From Streptococcus ruminantium (GTDB lineage Bacteria > Bacillota > Bacilli > Lactobacillales > Streptococcaceae), in assembly GCF_003609975.1 (NCBI RefSeq), contig NZ_AP018400.1:818501-882500 (forward strand): a stretch of 64,000 nucleotides of DNA. Direction: 5' to 3'. The notes beneath the pieces are model-generated. The model saw only the letters and a program-made list of their open reading frames with translations. It was not told the DNA's origin and ran no database searches. A program made the position numbers and the translations under genes. Position 1 is the stretch's first letter; each line of letters opens with the position of its first letter. Below are positions 28,405 through 38,705 of the stretch, one piece after another.

Positions 28405-30849
28405 ATGCAAGATAAGAATTTAGTGACGGTTAATCTGACCAAGGAGATGAAATCATCCTTTATTGACTATGCGATGAGTGTTATCGTTTCGCGTGCTCTT
28501 CCAGATGTACGTGATGGTCTGAAGCCCGTGCACCGCCGTATTTTATACGGAATGAATGAACTAGGAATTACACCAGATAAGCCACATAAAAAATCTGCCC
28601 GTATTACAGGGGATGTTATGGGTAAGTATCATCCACATGGTGACAGTGCCATTTATGAAGCTATGGTTCGTATGGCGCAATGGTGGAGTTATCGTCACAT
28701 GCTGGTAGATGGCCATGGAAACTTTGGTTCTATGGATGGTGATGGTGCTGCTGCCCAACGTTACACAGAGGCTCGTATGAGCAAGATTGCGTTGGAGATG
28801 CTTCGTGATATTAACAAGAATACAGTTAATTTTGCCGACAACTATGATGCTAGCGAACGGGAGCCGGAAGTATTGCCAGCTCGTTTCCCAAATCTATTAG
28901 TTAATGGTACAACTGGTATTGCTGTGGGGATGGCAACCAACATTCCTCCTCACAACTTGGGAGAAACAATTGAAGCAGTTAAATTGGTGATGGACAATCC
29001 AGAGGTGACAACGCGTGAAATCATGGAAGTCCTACCTGGTCCGGATTTTCCAACCGGTGCTCTTGTTATGGGGAAATCAGGTATTCATCGTGCCTATGAA
29101 ACTGGTAAGGGATCCATTGTTCTGCGTTCTCGCACGGAGATTGAAGAATATGGAAATGGTCGCGAACGGATTGTTGTTACAGAGTTTCCTTACATGGTCA
29201 ACAAATCCAAGGTCCAAGAGCATATCGTTAAGCTGGTGCAGGAAAAGCGTATTGAAGGGATTACAGCAGTTCGTGACGAGTCCAACCGTGAGGGGGTTCG
29301 CTTTGTTATTGAGGTACGCAGAGATGCGTCTGCTAATGTTATCTTGAACAATCTTTTCAAGCAAACTCAACTGCAGACTAATTTTAGCTTCAATATGTTG
29401 GCTATTCAAAATGGTGTACCAAAGATTTTATCTGTTCGCCAGATTTTAGAGTCCTACATTGAACACCAAAAAGAAGTAGTTACCCGCCGTACGCAGTTTG
29501 ATAAGGAAAAAGCGGAAGCGCGCGCCCATATTTTGGAAGGGTTGCTGATTGCTCTTGATCATATTGATGAAGTAATCCGTATTATTCGCAATTCAGAGAC
29601 GGATGCGATTGCACAAGCTGAATTGATGACTAAGTTTCATTTGTCAGAGCGTCAAAGTCAAGCTATCCTTGATATGCGTCTCCGTCGTCTGACAGGTTTG
29701 GAACGTGATAAGATTCAATCCGAATATGATGAACTGATTGCCTTGATTGCTGACTTGACTGATATTTTAGCTAAGCCTGAGCGTGTTGTTTATATCATTA
29801 AAGAAGAATTAGAAGAAGTGAAGCGTAAGTACGCTGATAGTCGTCGTACAGAATTGATGGTTGGTGAAGTTCTTTCTCTCGAAGATGAGGATCTGATTGA
29901 AGAAACAGATATCCTAATCACCCTGTCAAACCAAGGCTATATCAAACGCTTGGCTCAAGATGAGTTTCAAGCACAAAAACGTGGTGGACGTGGTGTACAA
30001 GGTACAGGTGTTAAAGATGATGATTTTGTACGTGAATTGGTATCCACTAGTACTCATGATCGTCTCCTTTTCTTTACAAATAAGGGGCGTGTTTATCGAT
30101 TGAAAGGTTATGAAATCCCTGAGTATGGTCGTACTGCCAAGGGACTTCCGGTAGTTAATCTGCTCAAGCTAGAAGAGAACGAGTCTATTCAGACCATTAT
30201 CAATGTGACGAAAGATCAAGAAGCAGATTGTTACCTATTTTTTGCAACTCGTCAAGGTGTAGTTAAACGTACCAGTGTTTCAGAATTTGCTAATATCCGT
30301 CAGAGCGGTTTGAAGGCTTTGAATCTGAAAGAATATGATGAACTTATTAACGTATTCTTGACAAATGGGCAGGCAGATGTTATCATGGGAACCAAATTTG
30401 GTTATTCCGTTCGATTTGCGGAAACAGCCGTCCGCAATATGGGACGAACAGCAACAGGTGTGCGTGGTATCACCCTTCGTGATGGAGACCAATTGGTTGG
30501 AGCTACCATGATTTCGGATGAACAAGAAGTTCTTGTCTTGACTGAAAAGGGCTTTGGGAAGCGCACTCCAGCTAGTGAGTACCCTACAAAAGGACGTGGT
30601 GGTAAGGGGATTAAAACCCTTAAAGTTGCTGAGAAAAATGGTCCGCTTGCAGGGCTGACAACCGTTTCTGGTGCTGAGGATATTATGGTAATCACAGATA
30701 CTGGTGTCATTATTCGTACAAGTGTGGCTAATATCTCACAAACCGGTCGCTCTACCATGGGTGTTAAGGTAATGCGTCTCAATGATGAAGCGAAAATTAT
30801 GACTTTTGCCTTGGTTGAAGCTGCTGAGATTAAAGAGGAAAAGGAATAA
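28405..30849 (+). CDS. gyrA: DNA gyrase subunit A
   Basis: GyrA is the DNA-breaking and rejoining subunit of gyrase, acting as an A2B2 complex with GyrB. The catalytic Tyr120 is in A-Q-R-Y-T-E-A-R-M. The quinolone-determining region reads H-P-H-G-D-S81-A-I-Y-E85, that is, unmutated at the two common resistance positions. The C-terminal beta-pinwheel contains the GyrA box-like Q-K-R-G-G-R-G. At 814 residues it is full length. srtA follows after 6 nt. Confidence 0.98.
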   Translation: MQDKNLVTVNLTKEMKSSFIDYAMSVIVSRALPDVRDGLKPVHRRILYGMNELGITPDKPHKKSARITGDVMGKYHPHGDSAIYEAMVRMAQWWSYRHMLVDGHGNFGSMDGDGAAAQRYTEARMSKIALEMLRDINKNTVNFADNYDASEREPEVLPARFPNLLVNGTTGIAVGMATNIPPHNLGETIEAVKLVMDNPEVTTREIMEVLPGPDFPTGALVMGKSGIHRAYETGKGSIVLRSRTEIEEYGNGRERIVVTEFPYMVNKSKVQEHIVKLVQEKRIEGITAVRDESNREGVRFVIEVRRDASANVILNNLFKQTQLQTNFSFNMLAIQNGVPKILSVRQILESYIEHQKEVVTRRTQFDKEKAEARAHILEGLLIALDHIDEVIRIIRNSETDAIAQAELMTKFHLSERQSQAILDMRLRRLTGLERDKIQSEYDELIALIADLTDILAKPERVVYIIKEELEEVKRKYADSRRTELMVGEVLSLEDEDLIEETDILITLSNQGYIKRLAQDEFQAQKRGGRGVQGTGVKDDDFVRELVSTSTHDRLLFFTNKGRVYRLKGYEIPEYGRTAKGLPVVNLLKLEENESIQTIINVTKDQEADCYLFFATRQGVVKRTSVSEFANIRQSGLKALNLKEYDELINVFLTNGQADVIMGTKFGYSVRFAETAVRNMGRTATGVRGITLRDGDQLVGATMISDEQEVLVLTEKGFGKRTPASEYPTKGRGGKGIKTLKVAEKNGPLAGLTTVSGAEDIMVITDTGVIIRTSVANISQTGRSTMGVKVMRLNDEAKIMTFALVEAAEIKEEKE

Positions 30850-30855
30850 GCAGTC

Positions 30856-31602
30856 ATGTCTAAACGTGAAAAGAAGAAGCGAAAGGGTTCTTTTTGGCGT
30901 AAACTTCTAACAGTTTTATTGGTATTGATTTCTCTGGCTTTGATATTTAATGCTCCTATCCGTAATTTTATCATTGGATGGAATACCAATAAATATCAAA
31001 TCAAAAATGTTACTACAGAGGATATTGAGAAAAATAAACAAGCTGAAACGACTTTTGATTTTAATCAAGTTGAATCCGTTTCGACAGAGGCTATTTTGAA
31101 AGCCCAATGGGAAGCACAGCGTCTACCGGTAATTGGTGGAATTGCCGTTCCAGAACTTGGTATCAATCTTCCTATCTTTAAAGGTGTCTTTAATACCTCT
31201 CTTATGTACGGTGCAGGTACAATGAAGGAAAATCAGGAAATGGGAAAGGGGAATTATGCGTTAGCCAGTCATCATATTTTTGGAGTAACTGGTGCAGCGG
31301 ACGTTCTTTTCTCACCGCTTGATCGTGCCAAAAATGGTATGAAGATTCATATTACCGATAAGACAACCGTCTATACGTATGTAATCGATAGTGTGCAGAT
31401 TGTTCCTCCGGAAAGTGTACATGTTATTGACGATGTTGCTGGAAGAACAGAGATTACCTTGGTAACATGTACTGATTATTATGCTACAGAACGTATCATT
31501 GTAAAGGGAGTTCTTGAGTCAACAACTCCATACAAACAGTCACCAAAGGAAGTATTGGATGCATTTACAAAGAGCTACAATCAGTATGATTATGGTCAAT
31601 AG
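30856..31602 (+). CDS. srtA: Class A sortase
   Basis: SrtA links LPXTG surface proteins to the peptidoglycan cross-bridge. It has one N-terminal membrane anchor (about 15-33). The catalytic triad is visible: His139 in L-A-S-H-H, Cys205 in T-L-V-T-C and Arg213 in A-T-E-R. It has 248 residues. Its position directly after gyrA is conserved across streptococci, so housekeeping sortase and gyrase are co-transcribed. Confidence 0.95.
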   Translation: MSKREKKKRKGSFWRKLLTVLLVLISLALIFNAPIRNFIIGWNTNKYQIKNVTTEDIEKNKQAETTFDFNQVESVSTEAILKAQWEAQRLPVIGGIAVPELGINLPIFKGVFNTSLMYGAGTMKENQEMGKGNYALASHHIFGVTGAADVLFSPLDRAKNGMKIHITDKTTVYTYVIDSVQIVPPESVHVIDDVAGRTEITLVTCTDYYATERIIVKGVLESTTPYKQSPKEVLDAFTKSYNQYDYGQ

Positions 31603-31709
31603 GATTGGCTCGCCCCAACATTCTTAATTCCTAACGAGTAGGATAGTGGCTAATTGGTGCAGACTGTGGTAGTCGGTTTTTAAGGCGAATACAGTAAATT
31701 AACTTTGTG

Positions 31710-31757
31710 GGGGTGGTACAGAATTGCTATTCTAATTCTGTACCACCCCTATTTTTT
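31710..31757 (+). terminator. Strong terminator after srtA
   Basis: GGGGTGGTACAGAATT (31710-31725) pairs perfectly over 16 bp with AATTCTGTACCACCCC (31734-31749) around an 8-nt loop. ATTTTTT follows. The remainder of the gap 31603-31792 shows nothing else recognisable. Confidence 0.92.
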
Positions 31758-31792
31758 ATCCACCTTACGAATAGATAAGTGAGGAGGAAATT

Positions 31793-32473
31793 ATGTATCA
31801 AATTGATTTTAAAGAAGAATCTCTGCTCCCTCGTGAACGTCTTATGGAAGTAGGGGCTGAACGACTTAGTAATCAAGAATTATTAGCTATTTTTATTCGA
31901 ACCGGAACAAAAAAAGAGCCTGTTTCCATTCTTTCCAATAATTTATTAAATCGCTTGGAGAACTTGGCGGCTTTAAGAGAATTGTCTATAGAAGAATTGC
32001 AGACTTTAACAGGAATCGGTCGTGTGAAAGCAATTGAAATCAAGGCCATGATTGAGTTGGGAAAACGGATCAACCAGTCTGAATTGCTCTTAAATGAACG
32101 TATTTTGGGTAGTGAGAAGCTTGGGCGCAAGATGATCCAAGAACTCGGCGATAAGAAACAAGAACATCTGCTTGCTCTTTATCTAAATACACAAAATCAG
32201 ATTATCAGTCAAAAGACTATTTTTATTGGTAGTGTTAACCGCAGTATTGCAGAACCACGTGAAATTTTGCATTATGCAGTCAAATGCATGGCAACATCTA
32301 TTATTATCGTACACAATCATCCATCGGGTTCAGTGCAACCTAGTAAAAATGATTTACTTTTCACAGAGAATTTAAAAAAATCCTGCGAAACGCTAGGATT
32401 GGTTTTATTAGACCACTTAATTGTAGGTTGCAAGGGATATTATTCTTTTAGGGAAGAAAGTGAGTTATTCTAA
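31793..32473 (+). CDS. radC: RadC family protein
   Basis: RadC proteins (UPF0758) carry an N-terminal helix-hairpin-helix (G-I-G-R-V-K-A near 79) and a JAMM metal site H-N-H-P-S-G-x7-D, complete here. The name comes from an old repair phenotype; the biochemical role is unsettled. It has 226 residues and a GAGGAGG ribosome binding site. It is monocistronic and convergent with the rex cluster. Confidence 0.92.
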   Translation: MYQIDFKEESLLPRERLMEVGAERLSNQELLAIFIRTGTKKEPVSILSNNLLNRLENLAALRELSIEELQTLTGIGRVKAIEIKAMIELGKRINQSELLLNERILGSEKLGRKMIQELGDKKQEHLLALYLNTQNQIISQKTIFIGSVNRSIAEPREILHYAVKCMATSIIIVHNHPSGSVQPSKNDLLFTENLKKSCETLGLVLLDHLIVGCKGYYSFREESELF

Positions 32474-32753
32474 ATAGTTGTTTTAATAGTTTTGACGGGA
32501 TAATGTCGTACATAGGAAATCAAGAGAGAGCTTTTTGTAGTATAGTGAGCTATACAAGGAAAGCTTTAAAGAAAATGTAAGATTGTCCATCATGGTGTAA
32601 CAGCTTGAAATATGATATTAAAAAACTGAATTGCAAAGTTGTTATTTTACCATGGATAAAAATGTTATAGCAGATAAGGTACTTTTAGTTGGGATATTGA
32701 GTTGAAGAGAGCATGATTAAATTGTTCTAAAATAAAACAAGTGGAGCAATTTT
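32474..32753. other. Gene-free stretch between radC and rex
   Basis: This AT-rich sequence between convergent genes has no ORF with a ribosome binding site. A small imperfect hairpin around GTATAG-TGA-GCTATAC (near 32537-32553) is the only structure I see before the shared terminator. Confidence 0.4.
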
Positions 32754-32784
32754 AAAACCAGTCCTCAAAACATGGACTGGTTTT
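32754..32784. terminator. Bidirectional terminator radC/rex
   Basis: AAAACCAGTCC (32754-32764) pairs perfectly with GGACTGGTTTT (32774-32784). The flanking A and T tracts can serve radC on the plus strand and rex on the minus strand. Confidence 0.85.
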
Positions 32785-32874
32785 GGTTATTTTTAGAAAA
32801 ACTAGCTGCACGATAGACAGGGCAGCATGCGATAGGTTTTATTCGTGGGTTCATTTTCTGACATGCACCAATCA

Positions 32875-33513
32875 TTATCCTTTGCGTATAAAGTAGAGCA
32901 AGGTTTGTAACTCGCTAGTCAAATCAACATATTGTACAACTACATCTTTTGGGACAGAGAGATTAACTGGTGAAAAACTGAGGATACCCTTAATACCAGC
33001 TTCAACAAGGATGTCTGTTACCTCCTGAGCTTTGATGCTCGGTACCGTTAAGATAGCTGTTTGTGAGTTGGCCTCTTGAATACGATCTTTAATATCTGAA
33101 ATGGCATGAATAGGAATATTTTCGTCTATAGTGCCGACCGCAGGGCTGTCATCGGCCTCGAATGCCATGACAATCTTCATTTTATTCCGTTCGTGAAAGC
33201 GGTAGTGAAGCAAGGCGCGTCCCATATTTCCAACACCAACTAATATCACATTGGTAATGGAAGTATCGTTTAAAATATCCGCAAAAAAATCCATCAGCTC
33301 CTTGACATTGTAGCCAAAACCGCGCCGACCGAGTTCTCCAAAGTAAGAAAAATCACGGCGCACAGTTGCGGAATCTATGCCAATGGCTTCGGCGATTTCT
33401 TTAGAACTAGCTTTTTCAATATTACCTGCATAAAAACGCTTGAAAATACGGTAGTAAAGGGATAGACGTTTGGCAGTAGCGCGTGGAATATCTGATTTTT
33501 TATCGTTTTTCAC
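32875..33513 (-). CDS. rex: Redox-sensing repressor Rex
   Basis: Rex binds DNA when NAD+ dominates and lets go when NADH rises, which controls fermentation genes. It has an N-terminal winged helix (about 10-80, S-A-T-V-R-R-D-F type reading D-S-A-T-V-R-R-D) and a Rossmann domain with G-V-G-N-M-G-R-A. The protein has 212 residues. The start is GTG at 33513, preceded by AAGGAG at a good distance. Confidence 0.95.
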   Translation of the reverse strand: MKNDKKSDIPRATAKRLSLYYRIFKRFYAGNIEKASSKEIAEAIGIDSATVRRDFSYFGELGRRGFGYNVKELMDFFADILNDTSITNVILVGVGNMGRALLHYRFHERNKMKIVMAFEADDSPAVGTIDENIPIHAISDIKDRIQEANSQTAILTVPSIKAQEVTDILVEAGIKGILSFSPVNLSVPKDVVVQYVDLTSELQTLLYFIRKG

Positions 33514-33636
33514 TTTGGACTCCTTTATTTTTTATATCGATGATTCGTATGTTAAATAATTCTTTCCTCTATTCTAGTCCAAGTTTGTGAAAAAATCAAC
33601 AGATTGATTTTAAAAAAGACCAAACAGAGAACCTGT

Positions 33637-33840
33637 TTAGTCTAGTGTCTGTAAATAAAGATAGAGGTCACCGATTGTTCCTTTGAAATCCAATTCCTTC
33701 CCATCTTTGATAATGCTAGAGATAGGATAGTAATCCGGTAGAGTAAGGCAACCAGAGAAGGCTAAAACTGCTGCCTCCTTATTTTCAAATGTCTGGCTAC
33801 GCTCTTTTTTATAAGCATCACGATAATGGACTTCAATCAT
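33637..33840 (-). CDS. DUF4649 family protein
   Basis: This is a 67-residue protein resembling the streptococcal DUF4649 family (M-I-E-V-H-Y-R-D-A-Y, then L-P-D-Y-Y-P-I). Its function is unknown. It is 2 nt downstream of the DUF1831 gene and belongs to the cysteine desulfurase operon. Family assignment rests on length, context and recall of the sequence type only. Confidence 0.75.
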   Translation of the reverse strand: MIEVHYRDAYKKERSQTFENKEAAVLAFSGCLTLPDYYPISSIIKDGKELDFKGTIGDLYLYLQTLD

Positions 33841-33842
33841 TT

Positions 33843-34187
33843 TTATGCTTCTTTCGTAAAGATGTCACGATCAATCAAGCTATCCATAAGGAAGTAAAAC
33901 TTTTCCTGAATGACCTTATTGCTCTCTGGTTTAAAAATGTTAACCAAGTGTAGACCGGATTTATCTGTGATATTGATTTTAAAACCTGTCAAGTCCTGAT
34001 TGATAATAATTTTTAAGAGGAAACCCTGGTTTGAGTTTGGAATTTCTTCCAGAAGACGAGTCAGTTGATAATGTCCTGCTTTGGTTTGTTCAAACGTATT
34101 GTCACGCAGTGTATATTTTTTGACAACAGGACTAATATGATAAGTAAAGTTACAATCTTTCAAGGTAACAGATTTTTGGAATGCCAT
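33843..34187 (-). CDS. DUF1831 family protein
   Basis: This is a 114-residue protein of the DUF1831 family (A-F-Q-K-S-V at the N-terminus, alternating strands, acidic C-terminal helix). Function is unknown. It lies 2 nt from the cysteine desulfurase gene, a linkage shared by many lactic acid bacteria, which suggests a role near sulfur transfer or tRNA thiolation. Confidence 0.82.
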   Translation of the reverse strand: MAFQKSVTLKDCNFTYHISPVVKKYTLRDNTFEQTKAGHYQLTRLLEEIPNSNQGFLLKIIINQDLTGFKINITDKSGLHLVNIFKPESNKVIQEKFYFLMDSLIDRDIFTKEA

Positions 34188-34189
34188 TT

Positions 34190-35305
34190 TTAACCTCCAA
34201 TTATTTTTTTTAATTCTACGATAAGAGTATCTATTTCTTGTTTTGTGTTGGTTTCTGAAAGGCTGATACGGATAGACTCCTTCAACCGAGGAGATTCTTT
34301 TCCATACATAGCTTCCAATACATGGCTGTTTTGAACAATGCCAGCAGTACAGGCAGAACCGCTAGATACAGCAATACCGACTAGATCTAATTGCATAAGT
34401 AGTTGTTCGTTTAGCTTGCCTGGGAAACCAATATTGAGGATATGGGGGAGATGGGAGCCAGACTGATTGATATAATAGTCTAATCCATGTAACCCTTCAA
34501 TAAGTTGTTTTCTGAGTTGACTGATGTAGTTGCTATTTTTGTCTAATTCGGTAATTTGCTCCGTTAGAGCAGTTGCCATAGCAGCAATGGCTGGGAGATT
34601 TTCGGTTCCTGCTCGATGTTGAGCTTCCTGCTTTCCACCATGGATTAAGGAGTCAAACCGGTGAATTTTACTGTATAGAAAACCACTTCCTTTCGGGCCA
34701 TGGAATTTATGGCCTGCAGCAGTAAGAAAATCAATCCCATATTCAATCGGGTGTAGCTCTACCTTTCCAACAGCTTGGACAGCATCAACATGAAAGACAG
34801 CTTGATGCCCAGAGAGAACTTGACCAATTTCCTTAATGGGAAGTAGTTGCCCAGTTTCATTATTGGCGAACATAACACTGACAAGGATAGTATCTGGTCG
34901 TAGGGCTTTTTTTATTTGTTGAGCAGTGATGACCTGATCTATCGGCTGAATATAGGTTACCTCAAAACCAAAATGTTCTTCTAAGTACTGCATGGTATGA
35001 AGGACGGCATGATGTTCAATGGCTGTTGTAATCAGGTGTTTGCCCTTATCTTTATGAGCAAGGGCATAACCCTTGATCGCTAAATTATTCGCTTCGGAAC
35101 CGCCGGAGGTAAAAATGAGCTGATCGGGCGAAACAGCTAAAACTTGGGCAATATCCTGACGTGCCTGACGAAGAATTTGGTTAGCATTGCGGCCAGCATG
35201 GTGAATACTGGATGGGTTGCCATAACTTTCTTGAGCAACTTCCATCATTCGTTGGAGAGCAATGGGAGAAGCGGGAGTGGTTGCTGCATGGTCTAAATAA
35301 ATCAA
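34190..35305 (-). CDS. Cysteine desulfurase (NifS/IscS-like)
   Basis: This is a PLP enzyme that takes sulfur from cysteine to form a protein persulfide for tRNA thiolation or Fe-S assembly. The PLP lysine is in A-A-G-H-K-F-H-G-P-K-G, and the mobile-loop cysteine in S-S-G-S-A-C-T-A-G. It has 371 residues. It lacks a nearby scaffold protein (IscU/SufU), so a dedicated tRNA-thiolation role is plausible, as an inference. It sits 11 nt downstream of prs2 on the minus strand. Confidence 0.92.
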   Translation of the reverse strand: MIYLDHAATTPASPIALQRMMEVAQESYGNPSSIHHAGRNANQILRQARQDIAQVLAVSPDQLIFTSGGSEANNLAIKGYALAHKDKGKHLITTAIEHHAVLHTMQYLEEHFGFEVTYIQPIDQVITAQQIKKALRPDTILVSVMFANNETGQLLPIKEIGQVLSGHQAVFHVDAVQAVGKVELHPIEYGIDFLTAAGHKFHGPKGSGFLYSKIHRFDSLIHGGKQEAQHRAGTENLPAIAAMATALTEQITELDKNSNYISQLRKQLIEGLHGLDYYINQSGSHLPHILNIGFPGKLNEQLLMQLDLVGIAVSSGSACTAGIVQNSHVLEAMYGKESPRLKESIRISLSETNTKQEIDTLIVELKKIIGG

Positions 35306-35316
35306 AAAGTAGACTC

Positions 35317-36294
35317 CTAGTTTTCTTTTATCGGATTAGTAAACTTGAAGAGTGGGCTGAGTGGCTGATGTTCTTGAATACGGTGAATTGCATTTGCGAT
35401 TAAGTCACTAGCTGTTAAGAAGGCAATGTTCTTTGGATGTTGCTCCTTGCTAGAAACAGAGTCGGTCACTAGGATTTCTTTGATTGGCGCTTCGTCTAGT
35501 AACTGCGCGGCTGTTCCTGCAAAGAGGCCATGGCTGGCAACAGCATAAATTTCAGTAGCTCCACCTTCTTGTACAATTTTTGAAGCTTGTGAAAAGGTGC
35601 GACCAGTATTGAGAATGTCATCTACCAAGATCGCTTTTTTACCAGCCACATCGCCGATGATGTATCCTTCGGAACGCTCAGAATCATCTTGAGCATAATC
35701 AATAATAGCAATCGGAGCATTTAAAAATTCTGCGATATTGCGAGCACGTTTGATACCTGAGTTTTTAGGGCTAACAATGACCACATCTTCTTTGCAAAGA
35801 CCTTTTTCCATATAGTAGTGAGCAAAGAGAGGCTCAGTAAGGAGATTGTCTACTGGAATATCAAAGAAACCTTGGATTTGTGAAGCATGTAAATCAAGAG
35901 TTAATACGCGATCTACGCCAGCTTTAACTAGCATATTAGCAACTAACTTAGCTGTAATTGGTTCACGTGGAGAAGCAGTACGATCTTGACGCGCATAGCC
36001 AAAATAAGGGATAACAGCAGTGACGGTGTTAGCACTAGCGCGTTTACATGCATCGATCATAATCAATAGTTCCCACAGGTGGTTATTGACCGGATAACTA
36101 GTTGATTGGATGATGTAAACATCTACGCCACGTACAGATTCTTCAATGTTAATTTGGATTTCTCCATCTGAAAACTGACGAGAAGAAAGTTTCCCAAGAG
36201 GAATTCCAGCAGACTCTGCAATTTTTTCAGCAATGTCGCGATTGCTATTGAGTGAGAATAATTTTACGTTGTGTTCACCGAGAGGTTGCACCAT
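35317..36294 (-). CDS. prs2: Ribose-phosphate pyrophosphokinase, second type (Prs2)
   Basis: This enzyme makes PRPP for nucleotide, His and Trp synthesis. The PRPP loop [10 protein letters not shown] and the N-terminal R-Q-F-S-D-G-E motif are present. The sequence (for example [11 protein letters not shown] and D-Y-A-Q-D-D-S-E-R) matches the second streptococcal PRPP synthase, which differs from the main Prs1. The ATG at 36294 is 9 nt after AGGAG; a TTG at 36300 is possible but too close. The protein has 325 residues. Confidence 0.92.
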   Translation of the reverse strand: MVQPLGEHNVKLFSLNSNRDIAEKIAESAGIPLGKLSSRQFSDGEIQINIEESVRGVDVYIIQSTSYPVNNHLWELLIMIDACKRASANTVTAVIPYFGYARQDRTASPREPITAKLVANMLVKAGVDRVLTLDLHASQIQGFFDIPVDNLLTEPLFAHYYMEKGLCKEDVVIVSPKNSGIKRARNIAEFLNAPIAIIDYAQDDSERSEGYIIGDVAGKKAILVDDILNTGRTFSQASKIVQEGGATEIYAVASHGLFAGTAAQLLDEAPIKEILVTDSVSSKEQHPKNIAFLTASDLIANAIHRIQEHQPLSPLFKFTNPIKEN

Positions 36295-36404
36295 TTTCAA
36301 GTAACTCCTTTAATACACTGAGCTTTTATGAAGATCATAAAAGTATTTTTTACAATAGATAATTTTATTTTACCAAAAAATTGAAAAATTTTCAGCAGAG
36401 AAAT

Positions 36405-36434
36405 AAAAAATCAGTCCTATTGAACTGATTTTTT
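36405..36434. terminator. Terminator overlapping the CYTH gene stop
   Basis: AAAAAATCAGT (36405-36415) pairs with ACTGATTTTTT (36424-36434) around an 8-nt loop. Read on the minus strand, one arm encodes the last residues of the CYTH protein and its TAG stop lies in the loop. The T runs work in both directions. Confidence 0.8.
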
Positions 36435-36992
36435 ATAGGCAGCTGTTCGAGCAACTTTGCTGCTGGCATATTTGAATTGGATAGATTTTTTTTTGAGAAA
36501 TTCATCAAATAGAATTTTCCCTTCATCGGCATCTGTAACCTCAACTTCTAGCTCGTAGTCTGTTTGATCAAGATAATCATTTTTATCCAGAGCCATGAGC
36601 CCGATAGATGTCTCTTTTTCATAGCGCTCAGTGGTTAAGCTACCCCAGACAGCAAGTCTATTGAGAGGAATAGCGGTGATTGAAATAATATCTGCAATCT
36701 GACCTGTTGGAAGTTGAAAATGTGTAAGTAAGGCTCTAGCGGTCTGAATATCCAGAGCTTGATTGTATTCTTGGTTGCCAATTTCCTGAGGAATTTTTAA
36801 TGTTAGCTCTGCCATTTCTTCAAAGGTACGAATTCGGAGAGAAAGACGGTTATTTTTCAGATCAAAGTCTGGGGTATCAATATAGTGATTGGTTTGAAAA
36901 ACGGGATTTACATCAGAAAAATCAGGCAAGAGGCGTTTGTATTCCGATTTGGTCAATAGTGTTTTGTACTCGATTTCTAGATGGTTTTTCAT
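36417..36992 (-). CDS. CYTH-domain protein
   Basis: This 191-residue CYTH (triphosphate tunnel metalloenzyme) protein carries the hallmark N-terminal E-I-E-Y-K (ExExK) and later acidic and basic strand residues of the tunnel. Such enzymes hydrolyse inorganic triphosphate or related substrates. It is divergent from relQ, an alarmone synthetase; this neighbourhood is conserved in Firmicutes and hints at nucleotide or polyphosphate metabolism. GAAAGGG precedes the ATG. Confidence 0.9.
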   Translation of the reverse strand: MKNHLEIEYKTLLTKSEYKRLLPDFSDVNPVFQTNHYIDTPDFDLKNNRLSLRIRTFEEMAELTLKIPQEIGNQEYNQALDIQTARALLTHFQLPTGQIADIISITAIPLNRLAVWGSLTTERYEKETSIGLMALDKNDYLDQTDYELEVEVTDADEGKILFDEFLKKKSIQFKYASSKVARTAAYKKSVQ

Positions 36993-37041
36993 GCAGTAAA
37001 CCCTTTCATATGTTATAATAGATTAGTCTTTGTGTTATCTT

Positions 37042-37192
37042 AACACTCTTTGAAAATCAAAATGAAATCTTGTTACTTCGTCTTGATGAGTGTCTTATCT
37101 GATGGAAGACTTTAGCTGCTGCTTGAAATTTAAAAAGTAGTAGAGTTCCATCTTTGACTTTATTGCTCATCTATTTTTGATTTTTTATTGAG
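37042..37192. repeat. Degenerate intergenic inverted-repeat element
   Basis: The gap between the CYTH gene and relQ begins with CTCTTTGAAAATCAAAA (37046-37062) and ends with TTTTTGATTTTTTATTGAG (37174-37191). These are imperfect inverted ends resembling a common streptococcal intergenic repeat. A related GAAAATCAAAATGA string recurs near 48799-48813. The relQ -10 (TATAAT, 37193-37198) starts at the right end. Confidence 0.4.
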
Positions 37193-37231
37193 TATAATAC
37201 AATTTAAAAGTTTTGACAAGAAAGGGATCAT

Positions 37232-37903
37232 ATGGATTTTAATTGGGAAGAATTTTTAGACCCTTACATCCAGACAGTTGGCGAACTGAAGATCAAATTG
37301 CGAGGAATTCGTAAGCAGTATCGGAAGGCCAATCAGCATTCTCCAATTGAGTTTGTAACAGGACGAGTGAAGCCAATCGAGTCTATTAAAGAAAAGATGA
37401 CCTTGAGACATATAAAATTGGAAAATCTTGCTCAAGATATGCAGGACATTGCTGGTCTTCGGATTATGGTCCAATTTGTTGATGATATAGAAGAAGTTCT
37501 AGCGATTTTAAGGAAACGAAAAGATATGCAGATTGTTCATGAGCGGGACTATATCAATCACATGAAGGCTTCTGGCTATCGTTCTTATCATGTAGTGATT
37601 GAGTACCCAGTGGACACCATAAATGGTAATGAGACGGTTTTGGCAGAGATTCAAATTCGTACCCTATCCATGAACTTTTGGGCAACGATTGAACACTCTC
37701 TCAATTACAAATATAGGGGAAACTTTCCCGAAGAAATCAAGAAGCGCTTGGAAGTTACAGCGAAAATTGCCTATGAATTAGATGAGGAGATGCGAAAAAT
37801 CCGCAACGATATACAGGAAGCGCAGGTCTTATTTGATCCTGGCTATCGTAAACTGAATGATGGTGTTGGAAATAGTGATGATACAGATGAAGAATACAGG
37901 TAG
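37232..37903 (+). CDS. relQ: Small alarmone synthetase RelQ
   Basis: RelQ is a single-domain (p)ppGpp synthetase of the RelA/SpoT family with 223 residues. It has no hydrolase, TGS or ACT domain. Synthetase motifs are R-G-I-R-K-Q-Y, the D-I-A-G-L-R stretch near 74, G-Y-R-S-Y-H and E-I-Q-I-R-T. It is the first gene of relQ-nadK-rluD-pta, an order conserved in streptococci, and overlaps nadK by 17 nt. Confidence 0.95.
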   Translation: MDFNWEEFLDPYIQTVGELKIKLRGIRKQYRKANQHSPIEFVTGRVKPIESIKEKMTLRHIKLENLAQDMQDIAGLRIMVQFVDDIEEVLAILRKRKDMQIVHERDYINHMKASGYRSYHVVIEYPVDTINGNETVLAEIQIRTLSMNFWATIEHSLNYKYRGNFPEEIKKRLEVTAKIAYELDEEMRKIRNDIQEAQVLFDPGYRKLNDGVGNSDDTDEEYR

Positions 37904-38705
37904 AAAAAAAATCGCTCTGCTTGCAAGTCGAAATCCTAAGAGTGAAGCAGTGTCCAGAGAATTGTGGACAAAATTAAGGGAAGCAAATTTTATTTTAACC
38001 GCAAAAAATCCAGATATTGTCATCTCTATTGGAGGTGATGGGATGTTGTTATCAGCTTTTCATAAGTATGAGAAGTTGATTGATCGTGTCCGTTTTGTTG
38101 GTATTCACACGGGACATTTAGGATTTTATACGGATTATCGTGATTTTGAAGTTGATAAGCTGATTGAGAATCTCAAGCTTGATACGGGTGCACGAGTTTC
38201 CTATCCAATCTTAAATATTAAGGTCAAGATGACAGATGATCGGACGATTGAGGCGCGTGCTCTGAATGAAGCGACTATCAAGCGCTTATCTAAGACCATG
38301 GTCGCAGATATTATCATCAACAACGTTCCCTTTGAACGTTTTCGAGGTGATGGGATTTCGGTGTCTACTCCGACAGGCTCAACAGCTTATAACAAGTCTC
38401 TTGGTGGCGCTGTCTTACATCCGACAATTGAAGCCTTGCAGATTGCTGAGGTGGCTAGTTTGAACAATCGTGTTTATCGAACGTTGGGTTCCTCTATTGT
38501 TGTCCCCAAAAAGGATAAGATTGTGATAGAGCCTAAACACAATGACCGTTACTCGATTGCAGTAGACAATAAGACTTTCACTTACGACAATATCAAAACC
38601 ATTGAGTATCAGATTGATAATAGCAAGATTCATTTTGTTGCTACCTCAAGCCATACTAGTTTTTGGAATAGGGTCAAAGATGCTTTTATTGGAGAGGTGG
38701 AGTGA
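37887..38705 (+). CDS. nadK: NAD kinase
   Basis: NadK phosphorylates NAD to NADP. The G-G-D-G motif (49-52) and the N-E-A-T-I-K-R stretch are visible. The start M-K-N-T-G-R-K at 37887 aligns with the pneumococcal enzyme, giving 272 residues. The frame is open to an ATG at 37857, but that would add ten unrelated residues. It lies inside the relQ operon and shares bases with the next start. Confidence 0.94.
   Translation: MKNTGRKKIALLASRNPKSEAVSRELWTKLREANFILTAKNPDIVISIGGDGMLLSAFHKYEKLIDRVRFVGIHTGHLGFYTDYRDFEVDKLIENLKLDTGARVSYPILNIKVKMTDDRTIEARALNEATIKRLSKTMVADIIINNVPFERFRGDGISVSTPTGSTAYNKSLGGAVLHPTIEALQIAEVASLNNRVYRTLGSSIVVPKKDKIVIEPKHNDRYSIAVDNKTFTYDNIKTIEYQIDNSKIHFVATSSHTSFWNRVKDAFIGEVE

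Noticed and set aside
28640-28670. Quinolone-resistance change in GyrA
   Set aside because: Ser81 and Glu85 are wild type. Ala82 is not one of the two common resistance positions.
30402-30989. 195-codon minus-strand ORF opposite the gyrA end
   Set aside because: It is a reflection of the gyrA/srtA coding frames, with no homology or ribosome binding site.
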